Below are positions 38,241-51,163 of a stretch of 64,000 nucleotides of DNA, piece by piece. Numbering within the stretch: position 1 is the first letter of the stretch; each line of letters starts with the position of its first letter. The position numbers and the translations under genes were made by a program. Below the pieces are notes generated by a model, which was given only the letters and a program-made list of their open reading frames with translations, made no database searches and had not been told where the DNA came from. The stretch spans positions 1,459,001 to 1,523,000 of the forward strand of contig JAKOGI010000025.1 of assembly GCA_029747015.1 (NCBI GenBank), given 5' to 3'. This DNA comes from Carnegiea gigantea (lineage: Eukaryota > Streptophyta > Magnoliopsida > Caryophyllales > Cactaceae).

Positions 38241-38865
38241 ATGATTAATGAGGCCCCAGAATCAAAGATTGGGGTTGGCAACGGGTTACCCACACTAAGT
38301 ACATTTTTAGTTTGAGTTTTCGGACCTCTATTTACAAAAGTCGAATAACTGTTGACGCATAAAAAGAATAGACCTCTCTTAATGCAAATTCTCATATTCA
38401 AATTTCAAGTCTTGAAGAAAATAAATATCAAACTACTTGAACCAATCTAAGTAGATAGATCTACTGGTTCCTTTAAAAATATGTATTATATAAAACAAGA
38501 AAAAAAAAGAAGACTAAATCATATTCTTCTTCATAATCAATTTTTTTTGCGTAATTGATTTGAATATGAATGATCGATGAAGAGCTAACCCCATGAAAAT
38601 TGAAATAAAGCAACGGCACTATTAATCGGAGAGAAAAACAGAGCCTGAAAATGGGGAAAAAAAAACAAAGCATTTAAATGATTGAGAATTGGACCGAAGT
38701 CTGCAAATTAATTTAACACGCGGATGACACGCCTCCCGAAGCAGAGAGAAAAAATGATGCTTTTTAACCAAAAATATTAGGGAAAGCTCCAACGGAAAGA
38801 ATGGCGGGTAAACGGAGACCGAAATACTACTTTCTTTCAGCATAGAGCGTACACAAGAAGGAAAA

Positions 38866-41800
38866 AGAAAATGATTATCAAACTTCGAGATGACTACGGT
38901 CTATGGATCGATGATCCTAAAGAGATTGCTGACAAATTCACGGCGGATTTCTCCAAACGCTTTGAATCAAGTCATAATGATCAGCGCACCTTAGCCCACC
39001 TTGGGCTCCCTAATCTAATTTCAGATCTTGAAAATGGCGAACTTATTAGACCTCCAAATTTGAAGGAGGTAAAGGCCGCCCTATTTAGCATTGACTCCAA
39101 CAAAACTCCAGAACCTGATGGGTTTGGAGTAGTTTTTTTAAGAACTACTGGAATATCATTAAAAAAGACCTGTTCAACTGTATCTTAGAATTCTTCACGA
39201 ATGGAAAGATTTTAAAAGAACTTAACCATGCCTTCATAGCACTCATACCCAAAATTGAAAACCCAGTACAGACAAACCAGTTTAGACCAATAAGCCTATA
39301 CTCCACTATTTATAAGATTATTGCAAAGATACTCGTTAATCGATTAAGACCACTGCTTAATAAAATAGTCTCACCTTTATAAAGTGCTTTTATTCATGGT
39401 AGATCTATCCATGATAATATCCTCATCTCTCATGAGATTATGCATAAATTCAAGAACCTAAAGAGCAAAGCATCCTGGGGTACCATTAAAATAGATATGG
39501 AAAAAGTATACGACAGAATGGAATGGGATTTCATTATGCAATATTTCCAAGAAATAGGCTTCCATCCAACGTAGAACAAATGGATTAAAGAATGTATATC
39601 GATTTCATACTCTGTTATTGTTAATGATGAACCTAATGGGTTATTTACCCCGACTAGAAGAATTAGACAAGGTGATCCCCTTTCTCTATATATGTTTATT
39701 ATTTGTATAGAAGTCCTAAGTCTACGGCTAACTAAAAAGGCAACTACTAAAAAAATCTGGAATAGGGCTCAAAATTTGCCCACGATCCAACACTGTTTCC
39801 GGCCTACTTTTTGTAGATGACTATCTATTTTTTTGTAAAACTACTGCTGCAAGTTGTGCACAACTGAAGTCGCTACTAGATAAATTCTGTGACAATTCAG
39901 GATAACTTATTAACTATCATAAGTCGGTACTCACGTTCTCGCATAATGCCTCCAAACACCAGAAAGAAGTAGTTACAGGTATTTTTAACATTCCTCACAG
40001 AGCATCTTTAGGCAAATATCTGGGTTGCCCTCTCTTTCAAGGTCGACCTTCCAAATCTACCTTTAAGGAGATTATCGACAAAGCCACTGCCAAACTTCAA
40101 GGTTAAAAAGCAAACTTTTTATCAAAAGTAGGAAGAACAGTCATAATCCAATCACACTTAGAATCACTTCTAGCGCATACAATGCAATGCTTCCAAGTTC
40201 CAACAGCTACTAGTCACCACCTAGATAAACTCAGTCGAGACTTTTTTTGGAGCCGCACAAATGCCAAAAAAGGACTGCCGCTTGGTACGTGGAATAAACT
40301 CTGCTTACCTAAAAGTAAAGGCGAACTAGGATTACGCAAAATAAAAACTGTCAATGAGGCATTCCAAACCAAACTAGCCTGGAAAATTCTTACCAATAAC
40401 TCTAGCTTATGGGTTTAAATGAGGCGAGCTAAGTACCTTCATAAGAATGAATTCTTCAACTATAAAAAATAGAACATTGACTCCCCAGTCTGGAAGAGTT
40501 TATTAAATTGTAGACCACTTATAAAATAATGAATTATATGGCAGGTAGGAAATGACGAAAGCATTTTCTTCTGACATGATAATTGAATAGAAAATAAGAA
40601 TCTACTTGAAATATTAGATCCTGATGAAGCAACTATACCTAGTCCACATGCTAAAATCTTTGAATTTATCAAACAGGATAGGACTTGAAATCTCACACAG
40701 CTCACCTCTGCCTTGGGTAATCACCCGATCATGCATAAAACCTAAGGAGTTGTCATTCTTATCCACAGCAAACCAAACTCCTTCTACTGGGGCCTGGATA
40801 ACTCAGGTATCTTTAGTACTAAATCAGTAATATGGATAGCACACGATAAGTCAATAAATGATTACTCAGACTGGTCCTTCAAGTGGATCTGGCAAATAAA
40901 CACCATGCAAAAAATTAAAATTTTCTTATGGAAAATCTGCTACGAAGTAGTCCCTGTCCGAGGAACTTTACTCAAATGTGGACTGAATATTGATGCAGGT
41001 TGCCCAATCTGCCTGGATGACATTGAATCAATTGATCATTTATTTAGTGAGTGCCAGATAGGTAAAAAGGTCAAGGAACTAGCGAATAAACACCAATGGT
41101 TTCCCATACAGTTCTCGCCTAATGGCTACCAGCAATAGCTGAAGCGTTACAAAGGGTAAGATCCTCCCGTAATCCAAAGCTGCTCCAAAAGTTATCCTTT
41201 CTTATTTGGAGCATTTGCAAAGAGAGAAATGCAGTAGTCTTCGCAAAAAAGTTTTTTAATCCTCTAAGATGCCTTATCAAAGCAAAGAAAGCATATGACG
41301 AATGGAGAATCCGATCTTATATATCGGATGATTATTTACCCAGAGGAATTCTTTTCTAGCCCTCCCAAACCCTTCCACCTTGTAAGGTGGAACCCCCCAC
41401 CTCCAGGATTCGTCAAACTCAATTTTGACGGATCGCTTCTCAACTTATCAGCGGTAGGAGGTTACATACTACGCGACTGGATGCGCAAACTACTCAAAGC
41501 AAGTGCTGTTAATTATGGGTCTGCTTTGAGCATGGTAGCTGAAGCAAGAGCACTGAAGGATGGAGTTAGTACGGCCACACATGCAGGTTACAAGAGTCTT
41601 TTGATTGAAGGTGACAATACTACAGTAATCCAAGCACTAGCAGGCAAAATCCAAGTTCCTTGGAAGATCGCCACAATTATCGAAGATATTCGTATATGGT
41701 TAAATCAGAACACCCATTTTCAAGTCAAACACATCTATCGAGAGGCAAATGTGGCGGCTCACTGGGTTTCTAAATTTGGTCACTCTATCACTAATTTGTT

Positions 41801-41932
41801 TTTTTCATATGTCTGCTTTTCCCCAACATTTGGTGCAATTCTGGCAGCGGATGTAGTTGGATGTACTCTTGTGAGAAGAGGCGCCTAACATTGATTATAC
41901 TTCATCTTTACCATTGTTTAAAAAAAAAAAAA
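38866..41932 (+). pseudogene. Degenerate L1-type LINE: reverse transcriptase, zinc-binding and RNase H domains, poly(A) end
   Basis: Conceptual translation shows ORF2 in domain order but with many stops and frameshifts. The pre-RT part lies at 38871-39140 (WIDDPKEIADKFTADFSKRF, LFSIDSNKTPEPDGF). The RT core spans 39150-40170 (ALIPKIENP, FRPISLYSTIYKIIAKIL, IRQGDPLSLYMFII, and the LLFVDD catalytic box near 39804-39821). The RT thumb region and WNKLCLPKSKGELGLRKI follow. A zf-RVT with CPICLDD and HLFSEC lies at 40905-41080. RNase H at 41380-41800 has LNFDGS, EARAL, EGDN and YREANVAAHWVS. It closes with a run of about 13 A at 41920-41932. The endonuclease domain is missing, so this is a 5'-truncated, dead copy. 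Confidence 0.9.
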
Positions 41933-44900
41933 GTATATCCATCCTGTCAATCGAAACAAAGAAATTCCCACCCTTATCTTTGCCCAGGATAGAAAAGTAA
42001 CCCTAAAACATGTGAAAAACTAATTAGTATACAGCAAAGCAGACAACCAATTTGAACATAAAAATATCCCTAATTCAAGATGACATACTTTTGAAGTCCG
42101 TCGAAGATTAAAAAACGAATCTTTTTATCAGATAAGGATTTGGAGGTACACAATCTACGGTAGACTTGCAAACATCACGAGTGACATTTTGTACAAGATG
42201 CTTACAGCAACGAGACAGAAAGACACCAGAGCACCCATTCAAGATAGAAGAAATTATTTGATGTGCCAAAAATAAACCATTGTACCAGCAAAGTGTTGGA
42301 AACCATTTGATTCTACCGATATATCATTGTCAGACCTCTGTAACCCATAGATGCCTACTCAAGTGGACATCAATTTTGGACTAAAATCAGTTGCATCCAA
42401 AGTATATAGTCGGTGGTTGCCCAAAGTGACTTGTACGAAATGAGGCTCAATGCAATGATTTTAGAGCCACCAACGCATGTAATTTGAAAAAAATAAAAAA
42501 AAAAACGTATAGGTAAATCCATCTAAATTTAACCCTTCGATTAAGACAAAAAGACTACATTTAGCGATGTTAGAACCACAAGATATGCACTCGAATGAAA
42601 ACTTGTAAATAGATTCAAGGAAATTAACTCTTAGATCAAAGGCAAAGAACTTAGGTAACTAAGTAAACTCGCATAAAAGCACTTAGGACTGCAAAACGAA
42701 GTTCATTTTTAGCAAACCACAAGGTTCACAAAAAGAAAAAGATCAAATAATATTCACAAAAAAAGAGTTAAATTTTGTAAGAATATAACTAAACATGGGA
42801 ATCATCAAGGGCTAGATCTCATGCAAATTTAAATCATCAAGGGCTCCTGCTGAGTGCCACCATAAAATACCTGGGTTAATCAGGATGCATGTATGTTAAT
42901 TATGTGAAATTACCAATTATCCCAAGGTAATTACGATCCTATAGATTACATTAAGGTTTTTCTTGTTAAATGTTTTCAAAGAAACCGTGTTCATAGAATC
43001 TTCCAAGTTGGAAGTGCACAAAGGCTTTGTTATGCTCGTCATCATGATCAAAGAAGAAACATGTAAGTGAAAACAAACCCGACCCGAACCCGGATCCGTC
43101 CATGCGAGCTGAATATTATATCTTTATTATTTGATTTTTCTTTAATTTAACCTTCTTAACAATAATAGTCATTCATTATGTCGGTTCATTTAGAAAGACG
43201 TTATATATCGCATCCCTTTATAATTTAAGCAACAGTATCCATTCTTTCCCAACTTCGATCTAATACAATAATATCATATACAACTTATAAATCAGAAACA
43301 TTAAAAAATGAGGCATAAAATGGCGTGAAATAACTATTTGGTCTTAAGAAAATCAACCTAGAATAAAACAAATATTAAAAATGTGCAAGTCATGTCATTT
43401 TATTTTTAGTGAAATGTATATGTTCAACATATTTTAAATATTGTTACTCTATACTAATCTAAAATTTGTATTATAGTTGAAACATAATTGTAATATCTTG
43501 CATTTCTCTAATGTCATTTCGTTTGATTTTTATTTTAATTGGTCGCGAATTATGATGTTAGTGTGGCATAATGGGTAGACTCTTGTTGGAGCTAGGATCA
43601 ATTCACTAATAAAGTTTATTTAGTTGGATAATGGTAAGTTAATTAATTAGTTAACAAAAATATCAAAAAATTAAATGTGTTACTAGCAGGTCGAACCGCT
43701 CTGACACATTAACATGCTTTAGACGGGCTGACTCATAAATGACTCGATTAATACTAACCATATTTTAGTCTACGCACCGACTCACGGGGCTCAACTTTGT
43801 GGTCGCTCATAACGACATACATGTATCATAATGAAATTTTGAATATCTTTAATATTCTTTTAAAAATTACAATTACAATGCTTTTTCATTAAACGAAAAG
43901 AATTTTAAATTTTAAATATGTCGAGTTTTTAATTTTGACAAAAAAGAAGTAACTCATAAAAAAGCCGTTCTAAACCCGTTGGGTCGACCCCGAAATCCAT
44001 ATAACCAAAATACGACCGTCCGTATTTTACCCGAACCCGAGTACATCCGACTCGTATTTTATCCAAACCCAAATACATTTAATCCATATTCAATCCGTCC
44101 GTCCAAATTAACAGTTCTACTTGTTAGTGATAATATGGAAATTCGGAAACCTAATATAGATTGATCGATGAAGAAGCACGAAATTCAAATCAAAACCGCA
44201 ACAGCAAACTCGAGAATCAAAAGAAGAGAGAGAATTATGGAAGAAAACCTTGAATTTTGAGATAATTGGAGACAGATGGGAAGATACGATTAGTCAGATG
44301 GAGGACGCACTTATCTTCTTTGTAGGGTTTCTTTCATCCAGTACATGTGAGGAGAGAGAACGAAGTTATGAGGGTGAGAAGACAGACATTTTGGTAAAAT
44401 CTCAAGAGCGCAACTTTTTATGTGCTCTGATAAGTATAAATTCCTATTGTTTATATGCATATATTTTTTACATGTATATTTATATATTATTTTTTAATAT
44501 GTATTTGTTGATATTGTCTATGAACATGATGTACATATTGTCGCAAAAGTAAGAGTCAAGGAGTGAACGATAATTATACAAAGGAGGCCCGTTGCATTGT
44601 TTTTGTTTTTGTCTTTTTTTTTTTGCAAAAATCAAGTTAAATCAACAACATAGTTCGATTAGACATATTAATGAACGACCTAGATTGTTTCTACTTTCGA
44701 AATTCACACTCATAACGGTATTTGATAGTTTTAAAAATATTGTTATTATGTACATATAGATTTGGACTGCTAGTGTGGGTTGTGAACCGCATGACATAAA
44801 CCTACAAAAAGGACAAGATGTCTAAAACGAAACAGACGAGAAGGATATTTACCCTGAAAATTAAACATTCTTATTTGTGGAGATTAAATGGTAATACAAA

Positions 44901-45153
44901 TCTGCTTGTGGTTTTGCACGTCATGCAATGCGTAATAAATAAATTTGTTTGTTGTTTGTACGTCATGCGGTGCGTAATAAATAAATCAATCAATCACGGC
45001 CGTGCATGCATTGTACAATGTTCACATTTCCTCTTTGGTCTTCGTCATTCCATATGGGGAAAACTGCAAGGGTTGCATTACTTAATTATTAAGGTCAATT
45101 TTGGGTTCATTATGCTTATCATGTCATCTCATAACTTACACGTTTCCGGTTTA
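41933..45153. other. Gene-poor spacer
   Basis: No gene or element is firmly recognised. 43070-43110 and 43680-44110 carry GACCCGA/CCCGAACCCG words like those in hAT-type repeats, but I found no termini. On the minus strand about 42100-42260 is open (ILNGCSGVFLSRCCKHLVQN...), with no family I recognise. A direct repeat built on GTCATGC, TGCGTAATAAATAAAT occurs at about 44920-44990. About 44160-44420 looks like a transcript leader but leads to no recognised coding region. Confidence 0.4.
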
Positions 45154-46104
45154 TTTTTTTTTTTTGGTGCAGAAAAGGGAGCGTGTCCTTGAGGAATTTT
45201 ATTTATTTCCGAATCATTCAGGGCCAATGTGTCCGCACATTATCTGGTAGGAGTACATTCTTGTAACGGCCCGAATCTAATATTCATTTTAATTACATTG
45301 AATCATCTTTATGATAAATTAATCAAGTTGGGCGCTGTATTTCAATTCAGCATTTTCTATATATACATATATATATGTATGTGTGCATTGCAGGTTAAAA
45401 CGACGACGTGGTTTCAAACGCGGCTTGATCATACTCCTAGGAAATCCTTCAAATGCTAAATAAATAGTTATTTGAAAGACCACCAATTTGAGAAGCAATT
45501 ACACTACGGAAAAAAAAGAAAATAAATAAATAAATAAATGGTAAACCGACATAAGTCGGGTTCAACCCAAAAACAAACCTCCAAAAACTCTCAAACTCTC
45601 CTCTACCTTCTCTCCAGCCTGACACCCCCCTTCTCTCCTTCTGCTGCTCGCCGGCCGCCCACCATCGTGTCGCCGGTGAGCCCAAAACCCCAAGCAGGCC
45701 CATGTGTTCTCCCTCTCGCAGCCAGTGCGCGTCGCCAGCCCCAGCCGACACCAACTGCCTTGCGTCTCTCTCTCTCTCTGTGCTCTGGGTTTGGAATTTC
45801 CTCGGTTTAGTTAATGTTTGATTGTGTTGGAAATGCTTGAGGTTGGAAGTGAGCATGGTATGTGTGTGGGTTGAAGGTTAAAGATGATGATTAATTCATT
45901 ACATTAACTTCATAGTGGTTAAATTTATTTTAATACGTATGGGAAGGAAATTAGCAAGATGCCTTGGTAACATTACCATGAATATGGGAGTTTTAGGACT
46001 GTGAATCAAATGACAATACAAGCTGGATTGTGGTTGATCTAGAGGGTGTAAGCGAAAAATAATGAATGTTTGAATGAAGCTAATGAGAATTTTGAGTTAA
46101 GTTA

Positions 46105-47254
46105 TGTATGTTATTGATGGAGACCATCATGATCGCTCTCGTACCTCCCCTTCTCAGCTCAAGGAAGACCCCAACAAGCTCAAAGAGGCTAAAGAGTTTG
46201 CTATCCTATGCAGAAAGGCCGTGACTATGCCGGAGGAATTCATACATAGCTCCCTCACGCCATGCCCAGTTTTTGTCACTTGTTTACAACAATATGTAAT
46301 GGACCAACATGCTGAAGGACCTTACATTATTAAAGCCTACAAAATAAGCTTTCTTTCAAGACCAACCACGTTCAATTTGGACATCATTTGGTTGGTTAAA
46401 TCTAGCTCACAAGGATATGGTATCCCGGCGTAGGGCAGTTTGGGCAGTCTGTACTTTTTGAGCCATAACTTTTGATTGGCTGGTCCAAACTTAGCAAACT
46501 TACATTTCCTGGAAAATAGACTTCCTGAACTTTCCAACAAGCCCAAGAACATCGAATTTGCCCTAGTATTCTGAGAGATATGGCTCCTGGAAGTTGAGGT
46601 TACTGCAAGTGTGAATGCAATTATTGCAATCCATGTGAACTTGGTATTTTACTCTCCATGTCGGCTGCTACCCCCTCCAACTCTGTGTGACTCTCTTCCT
46701 AGTAAGTTTTGAATGTGTGAGATAAAGGATTCATGCATCCATTTGAGCTTCTACACCCTTTTCACACCAAACATCCAAGAGACACACCTTTTCACTCCTT
46801 GGTACATCCACATGAAGGGCTAGCTGTAATGTACTTAGGTTTCTTGTTTTCTGCACTTCTTTTTGTTTTCTTTGTACTTTTTCATAATGTAAGGCCTTTA
46901 GTATAAATAGGCCATAGCTTGAGGTTGTAAGCATTCACTTTCAACTTGAAATACAAGCAATACAAAGCAAGCATTTGAGTGTTCTCTCAATTGTTTTCTA
47001 AAGCCTAGTTCTATATCTTGAGTGTGGCAACCTCAAGTGGTGTTCTAGGTCCCTTCCCTCATCTAGGTGCTGATTAACTTCTATATCCTAGATTGAGTTA
47101 AGGGATTGCCCAAGTTATTTAGCTTGAGTGGCTCCATTTGGATTATCTCTAGTCAAATACTTGAACTATCCTTCTCTCATTTTTAATTTGTTCTTACCCC
47201 CTTAAAAACCAAAAACACATCTTGTCTTGGTCATTTGTGCTCACCTATACATCA
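46105..47254 (+). mobile_element. LTR-like insertion within sequence A
   Basis: The segment begins TGTATGTTATTGATGG, ends CCTATACATCA, and is flanked by GTTA (46101-46104 and 47255-47258; the right copy extends to GTTAT). It has a plant LTR-like layout. A TATA box (GTATAAATAGG) lies at about 46900. An A-rich transcript start region (TTCAACTTGAAATACAAGCA) follows near 46937. An open stretch at 46104-46433 matches no family I know. The exact ends are uncertain by a few bases. Confidence 0.45.
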
Positions 47255-48016
47255 GTTATATGTGTGTGTATGGCCATGAATTGGGTATGTTATGAAGGTT
47301 TGTGAGTTGGGTGAAAATTAGCCATGTTATGTTGATCTAAGAGTGTTAGCGTAATTCTAATAAATATTTGAAGGAGATTAGTAGGATACATGAGCCTAGA
47401 TAAGCGTGTGTTATGGCCATGAATCTGGTAATTTGGAACTTGGATGCTTGAGTGATACTTTAGTTTGATTGTACTGATTTATTAATGTTTAATAAGTTTT
47501 TAATGAGTTTTTGTACTAATTTCAATGGATGCTTGAGTGATAATAAGGATGACTATAAGAAGAACGAGAATAATAATAATAATGATAACAATAATACTAA
47601 TGATAATCATAATAATAATAATAGTAATGGGAATGATAACCTTAATAATAGCAAAGCAATCATCGTTTATCCTAGCAAACAAAATAAAGTAAGTAATAAC
47701 GACGAATTTATAAGAATAATTCGAGCAGTCGTGGCAATAACATCGACATTAATAACGTAACGCCTGAGATTTTTATCCCCTTCATTAAGGCGGTTACACT
47801 ATTTTATAGCGTTATAAAATAGTATTTTCGATAGATTGAAATAATATCGATGTGCCTGCTGAAGTACTGTTTTTATTGAGAGGAATCTTATTCTTATTTT
47901 ACTGTTATTAAGGATTATTATCGGGCACTACATTGAGTAGATTCCCGAATACGACTGGACTGGCGAGCCTAGGGACTAGTACTGTAATTTATTGAATTGA
48001 ATCTTGGGGATAATTT

Positions 48017-48187
48017 ATGATGTGATAAGTGGATAAGTTCGCATTAATGATGATGTGATAAGTGGATAAGCTCGTATTAATAATGATGTGACAAGTGGAT
48101 AGGCTCGCATTAATGATGATGTGACAAGTAGATAAGCTCGCATTAATGATGATGTAACAAGTGGATAAGCTCGCATTAATTATGATG
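48017..48187 (+). repeat. 33-bp tandem repeat, about five units
   Basis: Units begin GATGATGTGATAAGTGGATA and end in TCGCATTAAT, repeating every 33 bp with a few substitutions. It lies in the left part of sequence B. Units directly abut, so this is a minisatellite and not a spacer-separated array. Confidence 0.85.
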
Positions 48188-48544
48188 TGTCGAGGTAATC
48201 ATCCAAAACAAAAGAAAAAGAAAAAAGAAAAAAAAATATATATATATAAAAGGCAAAAAGGGGCCGAAGCCCCTGTTCTTTTTCCTCGACCAAAAATCAC
48301 GAGGGGGGGCTCCTCGACCCCCTGCCCTGTGATTCACACACACGCGAGGAGAGAGAGGGGGCGGGGGAGGTCGCCGACAGTGACTCCCCCACGGCTCACC
48401 GGCGACGACGGTTCAGCAGGAGGCCGGTAACTAGTGGATGGGAAGTAATGGAGGAATCGAACCCACACCGAGCCAACCCAAATCAAGCCCTAAAACGGGT
48501 CATTTAGCTTGTGTTCGAGGTGAGTTTCCTCTTCTTCCTATTTA

Positions 48545-48856
48545 TCGATAATTTCAATGAAATTTATTGATTATTGATTAAAGTTCATTCAAATTGAATT
48601 CGACTTAATTATCAGTGATTTGAGGAATAAAGTTTATCGATTATATAGTTCATTGATTATATGAAATCCCTTGCTTATATAGAGTTTACCGATTATATAT
48701 AGTTTATCAATTATATGAGATTTATTGATTATATATAGTGTATCGATTATATAGTTTATCGATATTTGCAGTGTATCGAACATATCTATATATATATATA
48801 TGTTTATCGATTATATGTGACTTAGCAATTATACGAAGCTTATTGTTTATATGCAA
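48545..48856 (+). repeat. Degenerate TTTATCGATTATAT array, left half
   Basis: Irregular repeats of roughly 15-30 bp built on GTTTATCGATTATAT. The array resumes at 57662 after the Helitron. Joining 48856 to 57662 gives TATGCAATTTAGCAATTAC, which matches the word GACTTAGCAATTATACGAAG already in the array at 48830, so the Helitron interrupted it. Confidence 0.75.
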
Positions 48857-49291
48857 CTAGCTAAGACCCGTGCGTTGCTCCGGGATTAAATTTTTGAATA
48901 AGTAAATGGTACTTTAAAAGTGTCGTTGAATAATTGTTGGGTCGACGTCAATCAATTGATATAAAGAAATAATAAAAATTTTAGTCTAACTCAAAAGAAT
49001 TGGGGTAAGTAGCGAAAACACTATCACAACTACTTTTTTTTTTCATTGAGGCAATTTAAAAAAAAAAAGAGGTTTCAAGCATACATGTTTTCTTGGGTAT
49101 ATACCCCAACATTGCATCAGATTTGAATTTTTAAATAATAAAATAGATATTTTAAGAATAACATTACATTATTATTAATGTCAATTCTCTATAACCTTTA
49201 TAGAAAAATTATTTGTTATTTCTAAATTGTCTTGAAAATTTGCATATAACTGTGTGTGTGTTTGTACATACTTACATACCCACGTAACTAC

Positions 49292-49325
<34 letters not shown>

Positions 49326-49355
49326 GCACATATATATACATACTTACATACCCAC

Positions 49356-49380
<25 letters not shown>

Positions 49381-49389
<9 letters not shown>

Positions 49390-50391
49390 TCTGCAGAATA
49401 AACCATTAACGTTGCCATATTGGCGAAAACTACCTCTACCTGTTTGAGCATAAAACACATCAAGTTCCAAAGTTTCAATCATAAAACCAATTTTTTTATT
49501 TGACCCCTAATTGCAAGTATTTAAGAAAATTCTTGTTAATCCTATTCTATCCAGGTGATGAATGAAAAGAATTTAAAAAAAAAAAGAAACATATTTTGTA
49601 CCATATATATGGACTTTGGCATTTAGGAAAAAAGAAAAGAAGCTTAGTTTAAAGAGATTGTCATTAACCTTAGTAACACAAATTAGTGTTTAGCTAGTTT
49701 TTTTTACGGAAATTCATTATGGGTTACATTTGTAAAATGTGTGACAAAAACATAAGAAGAATTAAAACCATGGAAACATTTATTATTATACTAAGGTAAT
49801 TAGATGTCATAATAAACTTTTAATATTTGTGAACATGTTGAATGTCATATAATTTTTTATTTATCAATCACATCAATCCAAGTTCCGCCCCACCCTCCCC
49901 CTCCCCCCCTTAAAAAAAGGTACAACTGCACTAATTTACACATTTGTTTTTAGGGTGGGGGACGGGGGAGGGAAGGGATACACAATCAATAACGCTAACT
50001 TAGAGCAAACCCTTTAACAATTTTGGACATCTAATACGCCGCAATTATTCAAAATTCTATATGCTCTCTCCATTTTGTTTTGTTTGAGGGGGTGTTGCAC
50101 AAATATATTGCACCAACACGATTAAATCCCCAGCATCCTTTGCCCAAAGTATAGATTTCTAATTTCTTTCACCTCCATCTCATACAGTAGCGACCCAATT
50201 GTACAAATATCCTTGAAGGTATGAGTGAGCACAAAAACCAAAGTCGAAAAATCAAACTGAAAAACCCAAAGACCAAACTGAAAACCCGGTTAACTGGTTC
50301 GACTTTCTAAAAAAGTCGGTTTGGCTAATCAAACCAAAAAAAATTTAGAATTTCGGTTTTGATTTCGGTTCGACCACATATGTGTGTGTGT

Positions 50392-50446
<55 letters not shown>
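49381..50446 (+). repeat. Tandem duplication unit 1 inside the Helitron
   Basis: This stretch matches 55813-56755 along almost its whole length. Shared words include AATAAACCATTAAC, TTGAGCATAAAACACATCAA, CCAATTTTTTTATTTGACCC and AGTTCCGCCCCACCCTCCCC. Both units are bounded by (TA)n. Unit 1 has an extra block of about 150 bp (50230-50390) rich in GGTTCGGTTTT-like words, probably a small insertion. Mismatches between units are clearly more frequent than between the Copia LTRs. Confidence 0.8.
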
Positions 50447-50450
<4 letters not shown>

Positions 50451-50761
50451 AGGAAATAAAGGGGATAATAGGATGTGACAATGCAACAGAATTCAACCAA
50501 GAACACAACACAACAATGAAAAACAAGAATAAAGGACACAGGAAATTTTTACGTGGAAACCCAATGTGGGAAAAACCACGGACGGCGACAGCACACCGAC
50601 GAATTTCACTATGAGCAGAGTAGTACACCACAATCACTTCAGTGATTAAGAGCAGAATTACAATACTCTCAATTGTATTCTCTCACAAACAATCTCACTC
50701 TCTCAATGTGTATTCTATATTGGAGTACTGAAGTGTTTTGAAACAAGGTCCTAGACCCCCT

Positions 50762-50769
50762 TTATATAG
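50762..50769 (-). promoter_or_regulatory. TATA box in the Copia LTR
   Basis: The minus strand reads CCTATATAAAGGGGG. This sits downstream of the palindrome cluster, as expected for a U3/R boundary. An identical box lies in the other LTR near 55511-55518, where it would drive the element's own transcript. Confidence 0.75.
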
Positions 50770-50885
50770 GGTCTGTGAGGCAGGGTTTCCCCCTGAAAAC
50801 CCTAGCTACCACCTTCCAAAAACCGCCACCAAAGCGCAACCCTAGCCGCCATCCGAAAGCGGCGGCGAGAAGACCCGAGGCACGA

Positions 50886-50944
50886 CCGTGCCACGTGGCA
50901 CGGTCACCCAGTGCCACATGGCACGACCGTGCCATATGGCACGG
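50886..50944. promoter_or_regulatory. U3 palindrome cluster with a perfect G-box
   Basis: Two perfect 18-bp palindromes occur 41 bp apart: CCGTGCCACGTGGCACGG (50886-50903) and CCGTGCCATATGGCACGG (50927-50944). The near-palindrome GTGCCACATGGCAC (50911-50924) lies between them. The first contains GCCACGTGGC (50890-50899), the optimal G-box for plant bZIP and bHLH factors. The cluster sits about 120-170 bp upstream of the TATA box on the minus strand. The same cluster is in the 5' LTR at 55635-55693. Confidence 0.8.
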
Positions 50945-51063
50945 TGCCCCCGTGCCACTTTTCTGTCCCTCTCGTCTTCGGCTCTTCGTCTTGGCACGCC
51001 CGTGTCTGTGCAGCATGGGCTCCCCGTGCCGATACTCGAGATTTTGGGCCATAAAACCCAACA

Positions 51064-51074
51064 ATCTCCACCTT
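51064..51074 (-). other. Copia polypurine tract
   Basis: The minus strand reads AAGGTGGAGAT directly before the 3' LTR, the expected place for plus-strand DNA priming. Confidence 0.8.
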
Positions 51075-51163
51075 GGACCAAAATCTCCAATCTTCAACTT
51101 TCCGTCGCCATCGTCTCACCCCTAAGGGTGATGCCCCCTATGGGGCTATGCCCCGCAGGGCCC

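Larger units (their letters stand above)
50447..51063 (-). repeat. Copia 3' LTR
   Basis: On the minus strand it runs from TGTTGGGTTTTATGG (51063) to CCTAACA (50447). It carries the U3 palindromes and a TATA box, described separately. Compared with the other LTR it has an extra TACT at about 50728. Confidence 0.95.

Noticed and set aside
44818..45192. 124-codon frame
   Set aside because: It contains a short direct repeat and the LINE poly(T) tract, with no domain.
46104..46433. 109-codon frame in the LTR-like insertion
   Set aside because: No recognised domain, and it lies in the U3-like part of a probable LTR. Retained only as a remark.
48017..48187. CRISPR-like look of the 33-bp repeats
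   Set aside because: Units abut with no unique spacers, and the context is a plant nuclear retroelement.
50775..51125. Open frames through the Copia LTRs (also 55524-55835) on both strands
   Set aside because: They overlap the GC-rich palindromic U3, occur identically in both LTRs and have no domain.
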